Shown here in pieces: positions 35,301-43,102 of a stretch of 64,000 nt of DNA. The stretch is from Prostheceraeus crozeri (taxonomy: Eukaryota > Platyhelminthes > Polycladida > Euryleptidae). The first letter of the stretch is position 1, and every line of letters starts with the position of its first letter. The position numbers were made by a program, and so were the translations under genes. The notes beneath the pieces were generated by a model that worked only from the letters and a program-made list of their open reading frames with translations, did not search any database and had not been told where the DNA came from. The stretch covers positions 248,001 to 312,000 of the forward strand of contig CAJQUW010006351.1 in NCBI GenBank assembly GCA_907163375.1, read 5' to 3'.

Positions 35301-36294
35301 TAGCATCTTAAAATTTTATTTAGAAATGGGCATGATTTTAAAAAGAGTTCACCGCATTATTAAATTTAGACAGAAAGCCTTCCTCAAACCCTACATAGAT
35401 AGTAACGGCCAGAAACGTGCACTAGCCCAAAATAATTTTGAAAAAGATTTTTATAAATATAAGAACAACAGTCTATTTGGTAAGACGATGGAGGATGTTA
35501 GAAAGCGCGTAAACTACAAACTAGTTAATGATGATCAAAAGTATCACAAATTGATCTCATCACCTCTATTCATCGATAGAGACATTATCGATGAGGACCT
35601 TATAGGTGTTAAAATGATAAAATCTGAAGTTGAGTTGTGCAAACCCATCTACATTGGTCAAGCTGTACTAGATTACTCCAAGCTTGAAATGTATCAACTC
35701 TTCTATAAAATACTAAAACCGTGTCCTCTCGTAAAAGAGGTTCGTTTGTTGGGTGGTGACACAGATAGTTTCTTCTTAGGTATTACCACTCAAAAAGATT
35801 TAAATTTTAATGAAGCAGGAAAATCTTTAGAAAGATATTTTGATACATCAAATTATCCTACTGATCACCCACTCTACTCCATCAAAAATAAGGCCAAACT
35901 TGGCTGCTTTAAGGATGAGACAGCAGGGAAGGAGATAGCTGAAATGATTCTCCTCCGTCCAAAAATGTACAGTATGAAATTAAAGGATAGCGATGATAGC
36001 ATTAAGCGCGCTAAAGGCATATCAAGATCATTGGTCTCTAACATGAAACATAAGAATTTCAGGAAAGCCTATAGAAATAAAAATATAACGTTTGTCAATA
36101 TGACAATCTTAAAATCTAAGTCGCATGATATCAAAACTCATACTTTTAGGAAACGGGCGCTTTCAGCATGGGAGGATAAGAGGTGCTGGCTAGAACACAA
36201 CATATCTCTTCCACATGGACATCCTGATACATGCATACCACCACCCAAAAGAATTAAACCCACACTACCACATTCAGGAGACGTCTTAGCATAA
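32380..36294 (+). pseudogene. Protein-primed DNA polymerase B of the Polinton
   Basis: Replicates the element DNA from a protein primer. N-terminal C2H2 fingers are visible (CADCGHIFTRKRDLIRHIK and CDLCAQSFETRFELSSH), with another at YYCDRCIRHF. In the main 946-codon stretch (33454-36294) the order is: exonuclease motif I YADIECYID (about residue 112), an HNH/endonuclease VII-like segment CPKCSKTF with VRDHDHITGKFR and CSKCN, exonuclease II NFKGYDSHMI, exonuclease III YLKLDVFLLADVF, polymerase motif A YYDQNNLYG, motif B YKNNSLFGKT, motif C LGGDTDSFF and a KMYSMKL K-x-Y block. All catalytic motifs of the family can be recognised. Size and order fit Polinton polymerases. The reading is interrupted about once upstream of the main part. 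Confidence 0.92.
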
Positions 36295-36598
36295 TCATCC
36301 TTAACTTAGTATTTTGATGTTGATTTCTGTAGATAAACATTGTTGTTTTATGTATCGCATGAGATTGTTTTTCCTTGTGAATATGTGTCCACATCTGTAC
36401 ATTCCCCATGTGATGACTTTTCCACTGAAAGACATTTTTCCTATCCCTGTATATTTCCACCCTTCACGAAGTAAAAAGACTTTTTGTATATAGCAATGTT
36501 TATTGAAGTACACTCATGTATATATTTTCAGTGGATGTTGTATAAAGTCTATTGCTTCACATTCATGCACATATTTCAATAAATGTTGTATAAAGACT
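36295..36598. terminator. Convergent 3' ends of polymerase and minus-strand gene
   Basis: A 300-bp gap between two converging genes. AATAAA occurs on the plus strand near 36577 and on the minus strand near 36498, and TATTGAAGTACACTCATGTAT-like words recur (36500-36600), so the two 3' ends probably overlap. Confidence 0.45.
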
Positions 36599-38149
36599 TC
36601 ACTTTGTTTTCCGAAACACTAAAGTTACGAGGGATTTAGTATCTTTCACATGGATGCACTCTTGTAAACCATTGGTAATTTTGATAGCAATAGAGGGTAT
36701 AGTTTGTTTGACGACGGGATGATAGAAAATAGATTCAAACATCTTCTCGACTATTCCATATGAAGCGTCTTTATCATGAATGAAATCACGTAAAATGTAT
36801 TCTTTTTTCTCACCAACAGAAATAGGTAGAATCAAATCACTTTGAATGTAAAGGTGCTGTTCATGTTTATCAAGTGTCATTGGTGTTTCTATACCAATCG
36901 TATGCGCAGCAGCAAACACTGTTTGTAGCATTGAAAAACCAAAGAGTTTTTTCAAATTTTTACTCAATTGACATTGAATGTCATCACCCAGTCTCAGAAC
37001 AACGCGTTGATTTTCAATTGAAAACGAAATGTGGTGTGTCTTTACATCATATTTACTTTTCATCACATGCTTCAACTTCTGTTGTATATAAGGATTTACT
37101 ACATGAATGAAGCTTTCAACTGTATGATATAGACGCGGCATTATATTGATAGCAACTTTAGATTCTTCATAAGACTGGTAAATTTTCTTGATGCGATCGC
37201 CATAGATGTCCACCCACCATTCATCATTAACTGAATCAGCTTTAGTGTGATATTCATGAGAAGCATACACCACACCGCTTCCAATAATAGGTGTATAATG
37301 TCTTACAAAATGACGCAAGGTTGGAGAGAAATAAACTGTAAGTTTGTCATTATATTTCTGAATAACCAACTTATTTTTGTCCGCCATAATTTTCTCTCCA
37401 TACTTCTTACCCACAGTCTCATTCCATCGTTTTACTAACTCAATAAGTGATAAAGGTTGAACACCACGCTTTTTCAAAATGATGTGTTCTTCGCATTCTA
37501 CAACATCTTCATCAAATATTTTAAATCTATAATGAAATTTGTTGATTCGATTTGAATAAACTTTTTTAACATTTGCAGTAGCAATTGATGTTAGATGTAG
37601 TCCATGACCAAAACCAAGATGTGGATAGAATTCACTATCCAACCTCAGCGTAAGACCTTTAGTAAAAGAATGAAAGCGAAGGAACTGTCTCCCACTCCAA
37701 TGATAGATAGTAAACTCATAAGCTTTCTGATTTTTATTCTTCATGATGGAAGTATTACCACTGTTGAATGCCTTAATAATTTTCTCATTCCCAAATGGCT
37801 CATAAGAATCTGATTTTATCTGAATCCATTCATAGTTCCACTTTCCATCTGATGTTAAATTGTATGGGAACTGAAATGCATTATTCATCGTTATTCCATC
37901 ATGGGTGCGAGGAGTCAATATCATTTCTTCCAAATCATTCACATTCTGAATATTGCTATCATAGCAAATACTAGAAACGCCAACCTCCCATTCACCTTCT
38001 AAATGCAGTGGACGATTTAATTCTACTCGATAGTCTGATGGTTTATTTTTGGGAAATTTATTCATAGAAGCATTACTGGGCAAGTAGATTAGAAACGAGT
38101 CCTTATTTTCACTTTCCATATTATTCACATTGGAAAAATATATTAGCAT
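36599..38149 (-). CDS. Large Polinton protein A, possible minor capsid or virion protein
   Basis: A 516-codon minus-strand frame; the start is probably the internal MESENKDSFLIYLPSNAS (506 residues). The N-terminal block S-N-A-S-x-x-x-F-P-K-N-x-x-x-x-Y ... L-x-x-P-L-H-L-E-G-E-W-E-V-G-V-S-S is the hallmark of a protein often found beside F54H12.2-like genes in invertebrate elements. The rest is mixed beta-rich sequence without a catalytic motif. It ends 10 bp downstream of its sister gene at 38159-39577 and is on the same strand as the capsid block, so a structural role (penton, fibre or minor capsid) is a reasonable guess. Function is not established. It appears whole. Confidence 0.7.
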   Translation of the reverse strand: MLIYFSNVNNMESENKDSFLIYLPSNASMNKFPKNKPSDYRVELNRPLHLEGEWEVGVSSICYDSNIQNVNDLEEMILTPRTHDGITMNNAFQFPYNLTSDGKWNYEWIQIKSDSYEPFGNEKIIKAFNSGNTSIMKNKNQKAYEFTIYHWSGRQFLRFHSFTKGLTLRLDSEFYPHLGFGHGLHLTSIATANVKKVYSNRINKFHYRFKIFDEDVVECEEHIILKKRGVQPLSLIELVKRWNETVGKKYGEKIMADKNKLVIQKYNDKLTVYFSPTLRHFVRHYTPIIGSGVVYASHEYHTKADSVNDEWWVDIYGDRIKKIYQSYEESKVAINIMPRLYHTVESFIHVVNPYIQQKLKHVMKSKYDVKTHHISFSIENQRVVLRLGDDIQCQLSKNLKKLFGFSMLQTVFAAAHTIGIETPMTLDKHEQHLYIQSDLILPISVGEKKEYILRDFIHDKDASYGIVEKMFESIFYHPVVKQTIPSIAIKITNGLQECIHVKDTKSLVTLVFRKTK

Positions 38150-38158
38150 ACGTTTGCA

Positions 38159-39577
38159 TTAACTCTTCATTCGGAAATGGAGTGTGATACTTGTCACAGC
38201 ATCTTTATGAAAAGGAATCAACGCACCAGCATCGTCATAAATGGCAATATCAATTTGTGGGATGTAGTTTGATTTCAGCTTTGTATAATGCACTTTCTTG
38301 AAAGTATGCTCAGATAAAATACTGCAGCTTTTTGGCTGGTATGGTATCATTGCTAGCAATGGAGCTTCAACATCTCCCACACGTACATCTTCACCAATAT
38401 TGGAATATATCTGAAAATAGTTAATACGACGCGATAGCGACATGTCTGCGCTAGCTTTGGTTACAGTACCACTTTTAAAGATATTTTGATCAAAACCCAA
38501 AATGTCCATTAGAGTTTTATCCATAATTAGTTCAATACCTTTTCCACTTATAGTGAGAGACAAAGTACCTTCTTTTTCAGAAAATGAAATATGTTGGTCA
38601 TTAATCACTTCATTTAAATAATCTACAACCAATTTAACCGAAGTAATAATGCGAGGCATCAACACTCTTGTTTCATGTAAGATACCACCTAAAGGCTCTA
38701 CACACTTTCTGTATAAAGATACGGTCCATTCTGTATCAAATTGATTTGACCTTTCACATGGTAAATGTTGCATATCAGATTTTCCATGAACAGCTGCAGA
38801 ACGATGTCGTAAGAACTGATGAAAATCTTTTGAACAAACTAATACTAGATCATCATCATTTAATTTGCTTATTGCAATATGATTAGATGATTTAATATAA
38901 GTCAATGTTGCCACTTGTTTGCCATCAACTCGAAGGAGATAATTAAATTTCTTCAATAATGTTTCAGGAGTCATGTTTGTCTTTCTTGGCTTAATCACAA
39001 TCTTCTTCACCAACGTCTTCTCATTTCTTGGAATAAGATCTACATAATAAGCTTCCTCTCGATATATTAACTGTTTATGACCACTTATGTGGTAATTAAC
39101 GTTAAAATTATCATAGCTTGTTAAGGCGCTAGCGAGGTAACCTAAATCATTTCTTAAACTTGGACTTAAACCAACAATCCAATCTTTCTCAACTACATGA
39201 TGTACATAATTATAATCATCATTGTGCGGAGTAAATTGGACAATATGTTTACACGCTTTATTCAAGAAATCATATATAAACTTTTTACATGATAAGAGAT
39301 CTTTCTTTGGCCACTGTGGAATGTATACTCGGCACCCCTTTTCACATTGATAAGCAGCTGTACGCCTCATATTAATAGTCATCACCTCATGATCAAAAGT
39401 ATAGACACAGTTGCTATAAACAAGTTGAGTGACACCCACTTCCCAATTTCCATTTAGCTGTTGTGCATGATCAATGGGAGTAGAAAAGAGTGCGGCTCGA
39501 TTACTAGTAAATCTCTTTGTAGCCTCATTGCTAAGCAAAATATGATAAAACGACATTTTTATATTGCTAATCTGCAA
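38159..39577 (-). CDS. Large Polinton protein B, paralogue of protein A
   Basis: A 472-codon frame; the likely start is MSFYHILLSNEATKRF (465 residues, from 39556). Its N-terminus LLSNEATKRFTSNRAA ... LNGNWEVGVTQLVYSNC aligns with protein A (SNAS...FPKN...LEGEWEVGVSSICYDSN), so the two are diverged tandem duplicates. Both also share a middle region of alternating hydrophobic segments. It is transcribed away from the PC4-like gene at 39592 across a spacer of only about 35 bp. A structural or virion-associated role is inferred from the company it keeps. No enzymatic motif is seen. It appears whole. Confidence 0.7.
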   Translation of the reverse strand: MQISNIKMSFYHILLSNEATKRFTSNRAALFSTPIDHAQQLNGNWEVGVTQLVYSNCVYTFDHEVMTINMRRTAAYQCEKGCRVYIPQWPKKDLLSCKKFIYDFLNKACKHIVQFTPHNDDYNYVHHVVEKDWIVGLSPSLRNDLGYLASALTSYDNFNVNYHISGHKQLIYREEAYYVDLIPRNEKTLVKKIVIKPRKTNMTPETLLKKFNYLLRVDGKQVATLTYIKSSNHIAISKLNDDDLVLVCSKDFHQFLRHRSAAVHGKSDMQHLPCERSNQFDTEWTVSLYRKCVEPLGGILHETRVLMPRIITSVKLVVDYLNEVINDQHISFSEKEGTLSLTISGKGIELIMDKTLMDILGFDQNIFKSGTVTKASADMSLSRRINYFQIYSNIGEDVRVGDVEAPLLAMIPYQPKSCSILSEHTFKKVHYTKLKSNYIPQIDIAIYDDAGALIPFHKDAVTSITLHFRMKS

Positions 39578-39591
39578 CTTTGCATAACATC
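39557..39591. promoter_or_regulatory. Very short divergent promoter region
   Basis: About 35 bp separate the probable start codons of minus-strand protein B (39556) and the plus-strand PC4-like gene (39592). The spacer is AT-rich with TATATTGC and CATAACATC, so both promoters must overlap the coding sequences. Confidence 0.45.
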
Positions 39592-39948
39592 ATGAAGACT
39601 TGGATTTTGGACTCTCTACAATATATCAGAGTTGATCGTGATGGAAACGTACATTTCAAAAATTCTCATGGTCATACATCAAGAGGAATTACATTAACAT
39701 GGCGACAATTTGTCAACCTCAATGATATCATGAGGGATTTGGAATATTTTGAAACATTAAGATTCATCTCCTTGGGTGATCAAGTTTGGCTTCAACATTA
39801 CAGAAATGAAATTCAAATCTACCATTCTCATTCCGCAAACTGTTTCTCATTTCGCAAATACAATTGGGAGAAGTATAGAAGATATATACATCGCTCCATC
39901 ATGACATTTATTCGTCGTGAGTTCATCGCCCTACTATGCAAATCTTAA
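39592..39948 (+). CDS. PC4-like protein 1 (ssDNA-binding coactivator fold)
   Basis: A 118-residue protein starting MKTWILDSLQYIRV; the open frame extends four codons further up, but this ATG matches the start of the neighbouring copy. Residues 5-50 (LDSLQYIRVDRDGNVHFKNS then RGITLTWRQFVNLNDIM) follow the pattern of the PC4/Sub1 domain: a beta-hairpin with G-x-V-x-F, a G-I-T-L-T-x-x-Q-F strand-turn, then a helix. A second half-copy (VWLQHYRNEIQIYHS ... WEKYRRYIHRSIMTFI) repeats the scheme. Known PC4 proteins bind single-stranded DNA and stimulate RNA polymerase II transcription. The assignment is by pattern only. It is followed after 22 bp by a homologous gene. Confidence 0.55.
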   Translation: MKTWILDSLQYIRVDRDGNVHFKNSHGHTSRGITLTWRQFVNLNDIMRDLEYFETLRFISLGDQVWLQHYRNEIQIYHSHSANCFSFRKYNWEKYRRYIHRSIMTFIRREFIALLCKS

Positions 39949-39970
39949 TCAGACATGACTACCACACATC

Positions 39971-40621
39971 ATGAGTTGGAAATTAGATTCCCTACAACGT
40001 ATTGAAACGGATCATGATCGAAACGTCTATTTCAAAGATTCAACTGGAAATGTGAGAAGAGAGTTTGCTTTATCTTATCGTCATTTTCAATCTCTACATC
40101 ATATCATGAAGGACTTGAAATACTTCTATATGAAAAGACATTCACGTATTGGAAATCGCATCTGGCTGCGCGTCAACAATCGGCGAATTCAACTCTATCA
40201 TTCCCAACTTCATACTAACTTCACATTTCATCAAGGTAGTTGGGAAAAGTATAAAAGGAAGGTACATCGCTCAATTTACTCATTCTTTCATCATGAAGCG
40301 CCATCGCTACACCATCGTCAACATTCTCCGTCGCTTCAGACTCTACACCAAAATCGATCTCACAACATTACACCAACAGCTTCCAAACAGCAAGTATTAC
40401 CCGGGCCGTCCTCAAATGTTAGTGGTGAAGATGAACAATTCACGGAATCTTCAACTCTTCCCAAATGGGACTGTACAGATTCTCGGCGCCCTTTCTCATT
40501 CATCGGCGCAGTCAATGCGCTTAGAGCTACAAAGACTACTACGTCGGATATGGAAGAGGGAGAGGTGTGTGATGTCGAATCTGACTGTGGACAATATGGT
40601 GATCTCTACTCAATTGAGTGA
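39971..40621 (+). CDS. PC4-like protein 2 with C-terminal extension
   Basis: A 216-residue frame. The first 105 residues align with PC4-like protein 1 throughout (MSWKLDSLQRIETDHDRNVY, then FALSYRHFQSLHHIMKDL, IWLRVNNRRIQLYHSQ and WEKYKRKVHRSI), so the two genes are tandem duplicates. The remaining 110 residues are low-complexity, rich in S, H, T and Q, then acidic (MEEGEVCDVESDCG), and overlap the TBP-like gene in another frame from 40293 on. That overlap means the extension may be a by-product of the TBP-like frame rather than a selected sequence. A single-strand DNA-binding, transcription-related role is inferred from the PC4-like pattern. Confidence 0.55.
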   Translation: MSWKLDSLQRIETDHDRNVYFKDSTGNVRREFALSYRHFQSLHHIMKDLKYFYMKRHSRIGNRIWLRVNNRRIQLYHSQLHTNFTFHQGSWEKYKRKVHRSIYSFFHHEAPSLHHRQHSPSLQTLHQNRSHNITPTASKQQVLPGPSSNVSGEDEQFTESSTLPKWDCTDSRRPFSFIGAVNALRATKTTTSDMEEGEVCDVESDCGQYGDLYSIE

Positions 40622-40838
40622 CAGTCTATCATTTTTGAAGATTCGTACCAGCAGTTACAGTTTGTGTTATGAACCCGAACTTTTTCCTGCAGCTCTCATT
40701 AGTTGTTGGTTACCTGTGCATGTGGCAATCTTTCATAATAGTAAAGTGATCATTACTGGACTAAAATCTCATGTACAAGCAAATGTGGTCCTAGACTATC
40801 TCATTGAGTATATACGTACCCAGCGGATTGTAAAATAA
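40293..40838 (+). CDS. TATA-binding-protein-like protein
   Basis: A 181-residue protein starting MKRHRYTIVNILRRF, almost exactly the length of the TBP saddle core, with two direct repeats. Repeat 1 (about residues 7-86) has IVNILRRFRLYTKIDLTTL, PNSKYYPGRPQ, MLVVKM and LFPNGTVQILGA. Repeat 2 (about 95-175) has SYSLCYEPELFPAALIS, P-x-H-V-A-I-F-H-N-S and KVIITGLKS. These match TBP blocks NPKRFAAVIMRI, LIFSSGKMVCTGAK, YEPELFPGLIYRM and LIFVSGKVVLTGAK in order and spacing. Phenylalanines 56, 131 and 147 fall where TBP uses phenylalanine to kink TATA DNA. It overlaps the PC4-like gene in another frame and ends at an AATAAA. TBP nucleates RNA polymerase initiation; here it may direct element promoters, two of which have TATA boxes. 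The frame looks whole. Confidence 0.78.
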   Translation: MKRHRYTIVNILRRFRLYTKIDLTTLHQQLPNSKYYPGRPQMLVVKMNNSRNLQLFPNGTVQILGALSHSSAQSMRLELQRLLRRIWKRERCVMSNLTVDNMVISTQLSDSLSFLKIRTSSYSLCYEPELFPAALISCWLPVHVAIFHNSKVIITGLKSHVQANVVLDYLIEYIRTQRIVK

Positions 40839-40880
40839 AAAACAATTTTTCCAACATGATGTTTTTATTTCAAATCATGA
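40830..40880. terminator. Overlapping bidirectional polyadenylation signals
   Basis: Plus-strand AATAAA at about 40834 and a minus-strand AATAAA at about 40865 lie within 35 bp between the converging TBP-like and protease genes, so their transcripts end inside each other. Confidence 0.6.
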
Positions 40881-41326
40881 TAGAACTTACAAATCATTTT
40901 TTCATTAGAGGATGGATTACATGAAAAGTTTTGAATAACAGATGCAAATCGAGATACATGTAAACGTTTTAAGATGAAGTACAGTACAAAAGCACCACAC
41001 GTTGATGAAAGTGGATGTTGTAGTATGCGTTCATTTCGCTGATATTGACGCGTATGTTTTCTCAACCACTGCGGTGTTGGTATATTTGGAGGTTGAGCAA
41101 GAGAGTCAAATAGTTCACCACGTCGGTCTTCTCCAATAAAGATCGCTTTCCAATGCTCACCGCCTAAATTCTGTGAATGAGTGTTTAGCACAATAAAGAT
41201 GGGATAGTGATTTACTGCAGGTGGTAAGGTATCGAGTGAATAGACATTATCGAAAGCTTTCAACGTCGCTTCGTCTGCATTACGCTGCACTTTAGTCTTA
41301 ATATCGTCAGCAGTCAACCAACTCAT
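40865..41326 (-). CDS. Adenovirus-type cysteine protease (adenain/Ulp1 fold)
   Basis: A 153-residue protein. The catalytic set is visible in order: His58 in GGEHWKAIF, Asp74 in GELFDSLAQPP, Gln103 in LQHPL and Cys110 in SSTCGAFVLYF. Spacing is that of the C5/C48 cysteine peptidases, which Polintons and adenoviruses use to process capsid precursors. Its ATG overlaps the stop codon of the capsid gene (TAATG at 41324-41328), placing it in a compact block pX-like, capsid, protease on one strand. Length is short but normal for Polinton proteases. It appears whole. Confidence 0.88.
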   Translation of the reverse strand: MSWLTADDIKTKVQRNADEATLKAFDNVYSLDTLPPAVNHYPIFIVLNTHSQNLGGEHWKAIFIGEDRRGELFDSLAQPPNIPTPQWLRKHTRQYQRNERILQHPLSSTCGAFVLYFILKRLHVSRFASVIQNFSCNPSSNEKMICKFYHDLK

Positions 41327-42603
41327 TAACGATTATACTGAAGAATCACGTCACGATACTTTGTAATTTCAATATTTGAATCGAAGACTGCATAAATTAA
41401 TACATTGATCGTCTCAGGTAGTGTTCTTTTGAACGTCAAATCCAAACGAATATTATGAGGCACGTTCGCTTGACGATAGGGTGCACTAATATCGCTGTCA
41501 GCAGTCAAATCAAATGCATAAATAGTATATCTACTCTTAAACTCTTTCATAGTAAGTCCGTTGATGTCATCCGTATTGTAAAAGCCAAAGACATCCATAA
41601 AATCAACATAACTGCGCATAAATTGATCCGAAGCAAAATCTGGTTTGTAGGGTGGACCAGGATGGCTGACACCATTTACACGTAAAGAAATTTCACTTAA
41701 CTGATTGTGTTTAAAATTGAAAGGATTCTTCTTTATATTACCATTAAATGCATCATTTTCAACCATTGCCACCATGAGGAGCTTCGGTGCTTCCGATGGA
41801 AAGAGGCCATCTTTCATGAAACTCTTTTGATCTTTCGGAATTGTAAAGGTGAGAAGCTTTGTATGCTGAACGGGGTAAATGGCATTTTGGCGGTTAAGGC
41901 CTTCAGCATACCCTCTAATGACACTTGGATTCGATACTACTCGACAAATGTAAAGTGCAATATCTTCCACATGAATTCTAAAATTGTCAACTTTAGCAAA
42001 TGCATTCAGCGCAAATTCAGGCTTATTCAATGTCAGCTTGAGTCGCATGCTGGTATTACAGAGTAAAAACTTTGACTGTCTAAAGAAGTCTAAATTCAGC
42101 GGACCATATAGCTGACATACTTTACTATCTTTAATCATAGCAGATCGCTTTACAAAGCCACTGTTTGTTTCAACATCAAATTTTCCTGCTTCATCTCTAT
42201 ACCATCCCATGGCTTCCATATGACTTTTTTGTGCTGCTGGATGAAACTGTGATACATGATTGAAATATGATTTATAGGGATAATCGCTTTGACCACCTTC
42301 CACCTGCTGCTCTCCAATCGTTAGAGAAACATCGCGAAGTAATGTAGTCAATGGTAAATTGTTCAGTCCAACTTTATGTGCATCGTCAATAGCAGTTCCA
42401 TCTGCTTGCTGAATTCTAAACCTCAAATCAAGCATCGCATAACTCAAATCTATGTAGTCATCACTACCACCAGGAATAACAAATTCAATGGGGCCAGCAT
42501 TCTCAGCTGTTCGAGGATGATAATCTACAATACTTGAACTAAGAATATCTGTCTGTATGGCTTGTTGATCAAACAAACAAAAACCGGAAGTTTTACACTC
42601 CAT
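41326..42603 (-). CDS. F54H12.2-like capsid protein
   Basis: A 425-residue protein starting MECKTSGFCLFDQQAIQTDI. The segments GPIEFVIPGGSDDYIDLSYA and LNNLPLTTLLRDVSLTIGEQ with PYKSYFNHVSQFHP are strongly characteristic of the family annotated in invertebrates as uncharacterized protein F54H12.2-like, which belongs to Polinton-type elements and is considered a jelly-roll capsid component. The sequence is beta-rich without enzymatic motifs. It starts 2 bp after the pX-like gene stop and its stop overlaps the protease start, as expected for a structural gene block. It is shorter than typical double jelly-roll major capsid proteins, so which capsid role it plays is unresolved. It appears whole. 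Confidence 0.8.
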   Translation of the reverse strand: MECKTSGFCLFDQQAIQTDILSSSIVDYHPRTAENAGPIEFVIPGGSDDYIDLSYAMLDLRFRIQQADGTAIDDAHKVGLNNLPLTTLLRDVSLTIGEQQVEGGQSDYPYKSYFNHVSQFHPAAQKSHMEAMGWYRDEAGKFDVETNSGFVKRSAMIKDSKVCQLYGPLNLDFFRQSKFLLCNTSMRLKLTLNKPEFALNAFAKVDNFRIHVEDIALYICRVVSNPSVIRGYAEGLNRQNAIYPVQHTKLLTFTIPKDQKSFMKDGLFPSEAPKLLMVAMVENDAFNGNIKKNPFNFKHNQLSEISLRVNGVSHPGPPYKPDFASDQFMRSYVDFMDVFGFYNTDDINGLTMKEFKSRYTIYAFDLTADSDISAPYRQANVPHNIRLDLTFKRTLPETINVLIYAVFDSNIEITKYRDVILQYNR

Positions 42604-42605
42604 GA

Positions 42606-43061
42606 TTAGAAGTTATAGCAGCGTCGTCGTTTAGCGCCTGATGAATGATTAGAGCCTCTGCGACGTTTGCGTGAATGCCTTTTGACTGAAGATCGCACCT
42701 TACCAGCTCCGCGATGTTTCCTCCTTCCTTTATTCATTCGTTTAGGTGATTTCTTTCCTTGAGTAACACCAGCAAAGGTCTGCTTCAATGTTTTTAAACC
42801 GCGTTCCTTCCCACGATTCAACAAACTGCTCTTAAAACTTCTACCTCTGGAAAGATCACTAGCAACATCACCAGCGAAGCCAACGGCATTACTTAAAACA
42901 TTTCGTTTTAAAGATCTACCGACATTGGATATGAGAGGTGCTACAACAGATTTCAGTGCACCAAGTATGCTACCTCCACGTTGGCGGCGAGCGCCGATGT
43001 AAATTTGTCCTCCACCACTTACATAGGAGGGTCGTGAATAAAATGAGGCAGTTGGATTCAT
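42606..43061 (-). CDS. pX-like basic core or membrane-active protein
   Basis: A 151-residue, very basic protein. The first third has a glycine-rich segment (YVSGGGQIYIGARRQRGGSI) leading into an amphipathic hydrophobic helix (LGALKSVVAPLISNVGRSL). The C-terminus is a lysine/arginine-rich tail (KRHSRKRRRGSNHSSGAKRR). The combination recalls adenovirus pX/pVI-type minor proteins and is regularly found beside F54H12.2-like capsid genes. It may bind DNA in the particle or act on membranes. It is cotranscribed with the capsid gene, 2 bp apart. It appears whole. Confidence 0.7.
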   Translation of the reverse strand: MNPTASFYSRPSYVSGGGQIYIGARRQRGGSILGALKSVVAPLISNVGRSLKRNVLSNAVGFAGDVASDLSRGRSFKSSLLNRGKERGLKTLKQTFAGVTQGKKSPKRMNKGRRKHRGAGKVRSSVKRHSRKRRRGSNHSSGAKRRRCYNF

Positions 43062-43102
43062 AGCTCAAACCCTAAACATTGTTAGTTACAACTTTGCATG
43101 AA

